NCBI GenBank assembly: GCA_017631135.1
Contig: JAGBTW010000042.1
Span: forward strand, 1 to 6,290
Origin: Alistipes sp.
GTDB taxonomy: Bacteria; Bacteroidota; Bacteroidia; Bacteroidales; Rikenellaceae
DNA: 6,290 nucleotides
Reading direction: 5' to 3'
Within the stretch, counting starts at the first letter, position 1; each line of letters begins with the position of its first letter. Under the pieces are notes generated by a model. That model saw nothing but the letters and a program-made list of their open reading frames with translations, had not been told where the DNA came from and did not search any database. Made by a program: the position numbers and the translations under genes. Positions 5,937 through 6,290 of this stretch are shown here, in pieces.

Positions 5937-5968
5937 TGGATGGCAGAAGTGTCTGCTTTTGCCATCCA
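5937..5968. other. Second hairpin in the mce-mmdA spacer
   Basis: A 13-base stem (5937-5949 with 5956-5968, containing GGATGGCA/TGCCATCC, one G-U pair) closes a 6-base loop. On the + strand it is followed by ACACAAACTAAAAATC, not by T, so it should not end transcription towards mmdA. Read on the minus strand it is followed by AGATTTTTAAT, which looks like a terminator tail, though no minus-strand gene ends here. It may block antisense transcription or protect the 5' end of a processed mmdA message. Confidence 0.65.
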
Positions 5969-6009
5969 ACACAAACTAAAAATCAACTAAACTAAAATAG
6001 AAAAACACT

Positions 6010-6290
6010 ATGAGTGAGATTCAGAAAGCCATTGAGAAATTGATGGATAATCGCCAGACAGCACGCATGGGTGGTGGTCAGAAGGCTATCGACAAGCAGC
6101 ACGAGAAGGGTAAGTACACAGCTCGTGAGCGTATCGCTATGCTCTTGGATGAGGGTAGCTTCGAGGAGTTCGATATGTTCGTTACTCACCGTTGCTACGA
6201 CTTCGGTATGGACGCAAAGCATACATTCGGTGATGGCGTTGTAACAGGTTACGGTACCATCGCTGGTCGTCTTGTTTATGTATTTGCACA
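6010..6290 (+). CDS. mmdA: Methylmalonyl-CoA decarboxylase alpha / propionyl-CoA carboxylase beta subunit, 5' part
   Basis: ATG 6010 opens a frame that runs off the right edge: 93 codons plus two bases. The carboxyltransferase signature of biotin-dependent acyl-CoA carboxylases is visible: [20 protein letters not shown] (18-37), then [20 protein letters not shown] (38-57), [10 protein letters not shown], and [20 protein letters not shown]. Family members of about 510-520 residues transfer CO2 between (S)-methylmalonyl-CoA and biotin. In fermentative Bacteroidales this is usually the alpha subunit of the sodium-pumping methylmalonyl-CoA decarboxylase that forms propionyl-CoA. A propionyl-CoA carboxylase reading is possible, because the two are hard to separate from 93 residues. 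The leader (5969-6009) is A-rich, nearly without G and unstructured, as expected for strong translation in this phylum. No separate -7 element is evident, so it is probably co-transcribed with mce. Related operons continue with the OadG-like, biotin-carrier and membrane OadB-like subunits, expected beyond the window. Confidence 0.93.
   Translation, partial: MSEIQKAIEKLMDNRQTARMGGGQKAIDKQHEKGKYTARERIAMLLDEGSFEEFDMFVTHRCYDFGMDAKHTFGDGVVTGYGTIAGRLVYVFA

Noticed and set aside
5937..5968. Reading the second spacer hairpin as a terminator between mce and mmdA
   Set aside because: No T-run follows on the + strand, and mmdA has no evident promoter of its own, so termination here would leave mmdA unexpressed.
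5992..6222. A 76-codon minus-strand frame at the right end
   Set aside because: It is antisense to the strongly recognisable start of mmdA.

Overview
The window looks like chromosomal DNA of an anaerobic gut-type Bacteroidota, most likely order Bacteroidales. Four observations support this: a SusD/RagB-type surface lipoprotein, promoters of the TAnnTTTG type, A-rich leaders in place of Shine-Dalgarno sequences, and genes of the methylmalonyl-CoA route by which these bacteria make propionate from succinate. I cannot fix the genus; an Alistipes/Rikenellaceae-like organism is a guess.

Left part (1-3530, + strand). The window opens inside the 3' end of an unrecognised gene (stop at 232), followed by a GC-rich hairpin and a good intrinsic terminator. 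A Bacteroidota -7 promoter element (414-421) then precedes one very long gene (458-3235). It encodes a predicted surface lipoprotein with a compact SusD/RagB domain at its C-terminus, behind about 550 residues of other modules: an acidic linker, a lipocalin-like beta domain, a second acidic linker, a transthyretin-like plus helical module and a BACON-like domain. No SusC/TonB-dependent partner lies beside it in the window. Its 3' flank (3236-3552) holds no gene. It has a heptamer tandem repeat, a MITE/REP-like element with inverted ends, and a strong symmetric terminator shared with the convergent genes.

Right part (3553-6290). A two-gene minus-strand operon runs from 5149 down to 3553. It encodes an exported thioredoxin-fold protein whose CxxC has become SQPC and, 4 bases later, MeaB, the GTPase that protects the B12-dependent methylmalonyl-CoA mutase. 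Divergently transcribed from a 250-base promoter region are mce (methylmalonyl-CoA epimerase) and the start of mmdA (carboxyltransferase/decarboxylase alpha subunit, cut by the window end). Mutase plus MeaB, epimerase and decarboxylase are consecutive steps in turning succinyl-CoA into propionyl-CoA. The mutase genes and the rest of the decarboxylase are not in the window. The mce-mmdA gap holds a 124-base imperfect palindrome that overlaps the mce stop codon, then a second hairpin.

Most of the window is ordinary core metabolism. The items most worth a second look are the multi-domain SusD-like lipoprotein, the degenerate thioredoxin-like protein coupled to MeaB, and the large palindrome inside the mce-mmdA unit. 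I see no convincing evidence of a wholly new system.
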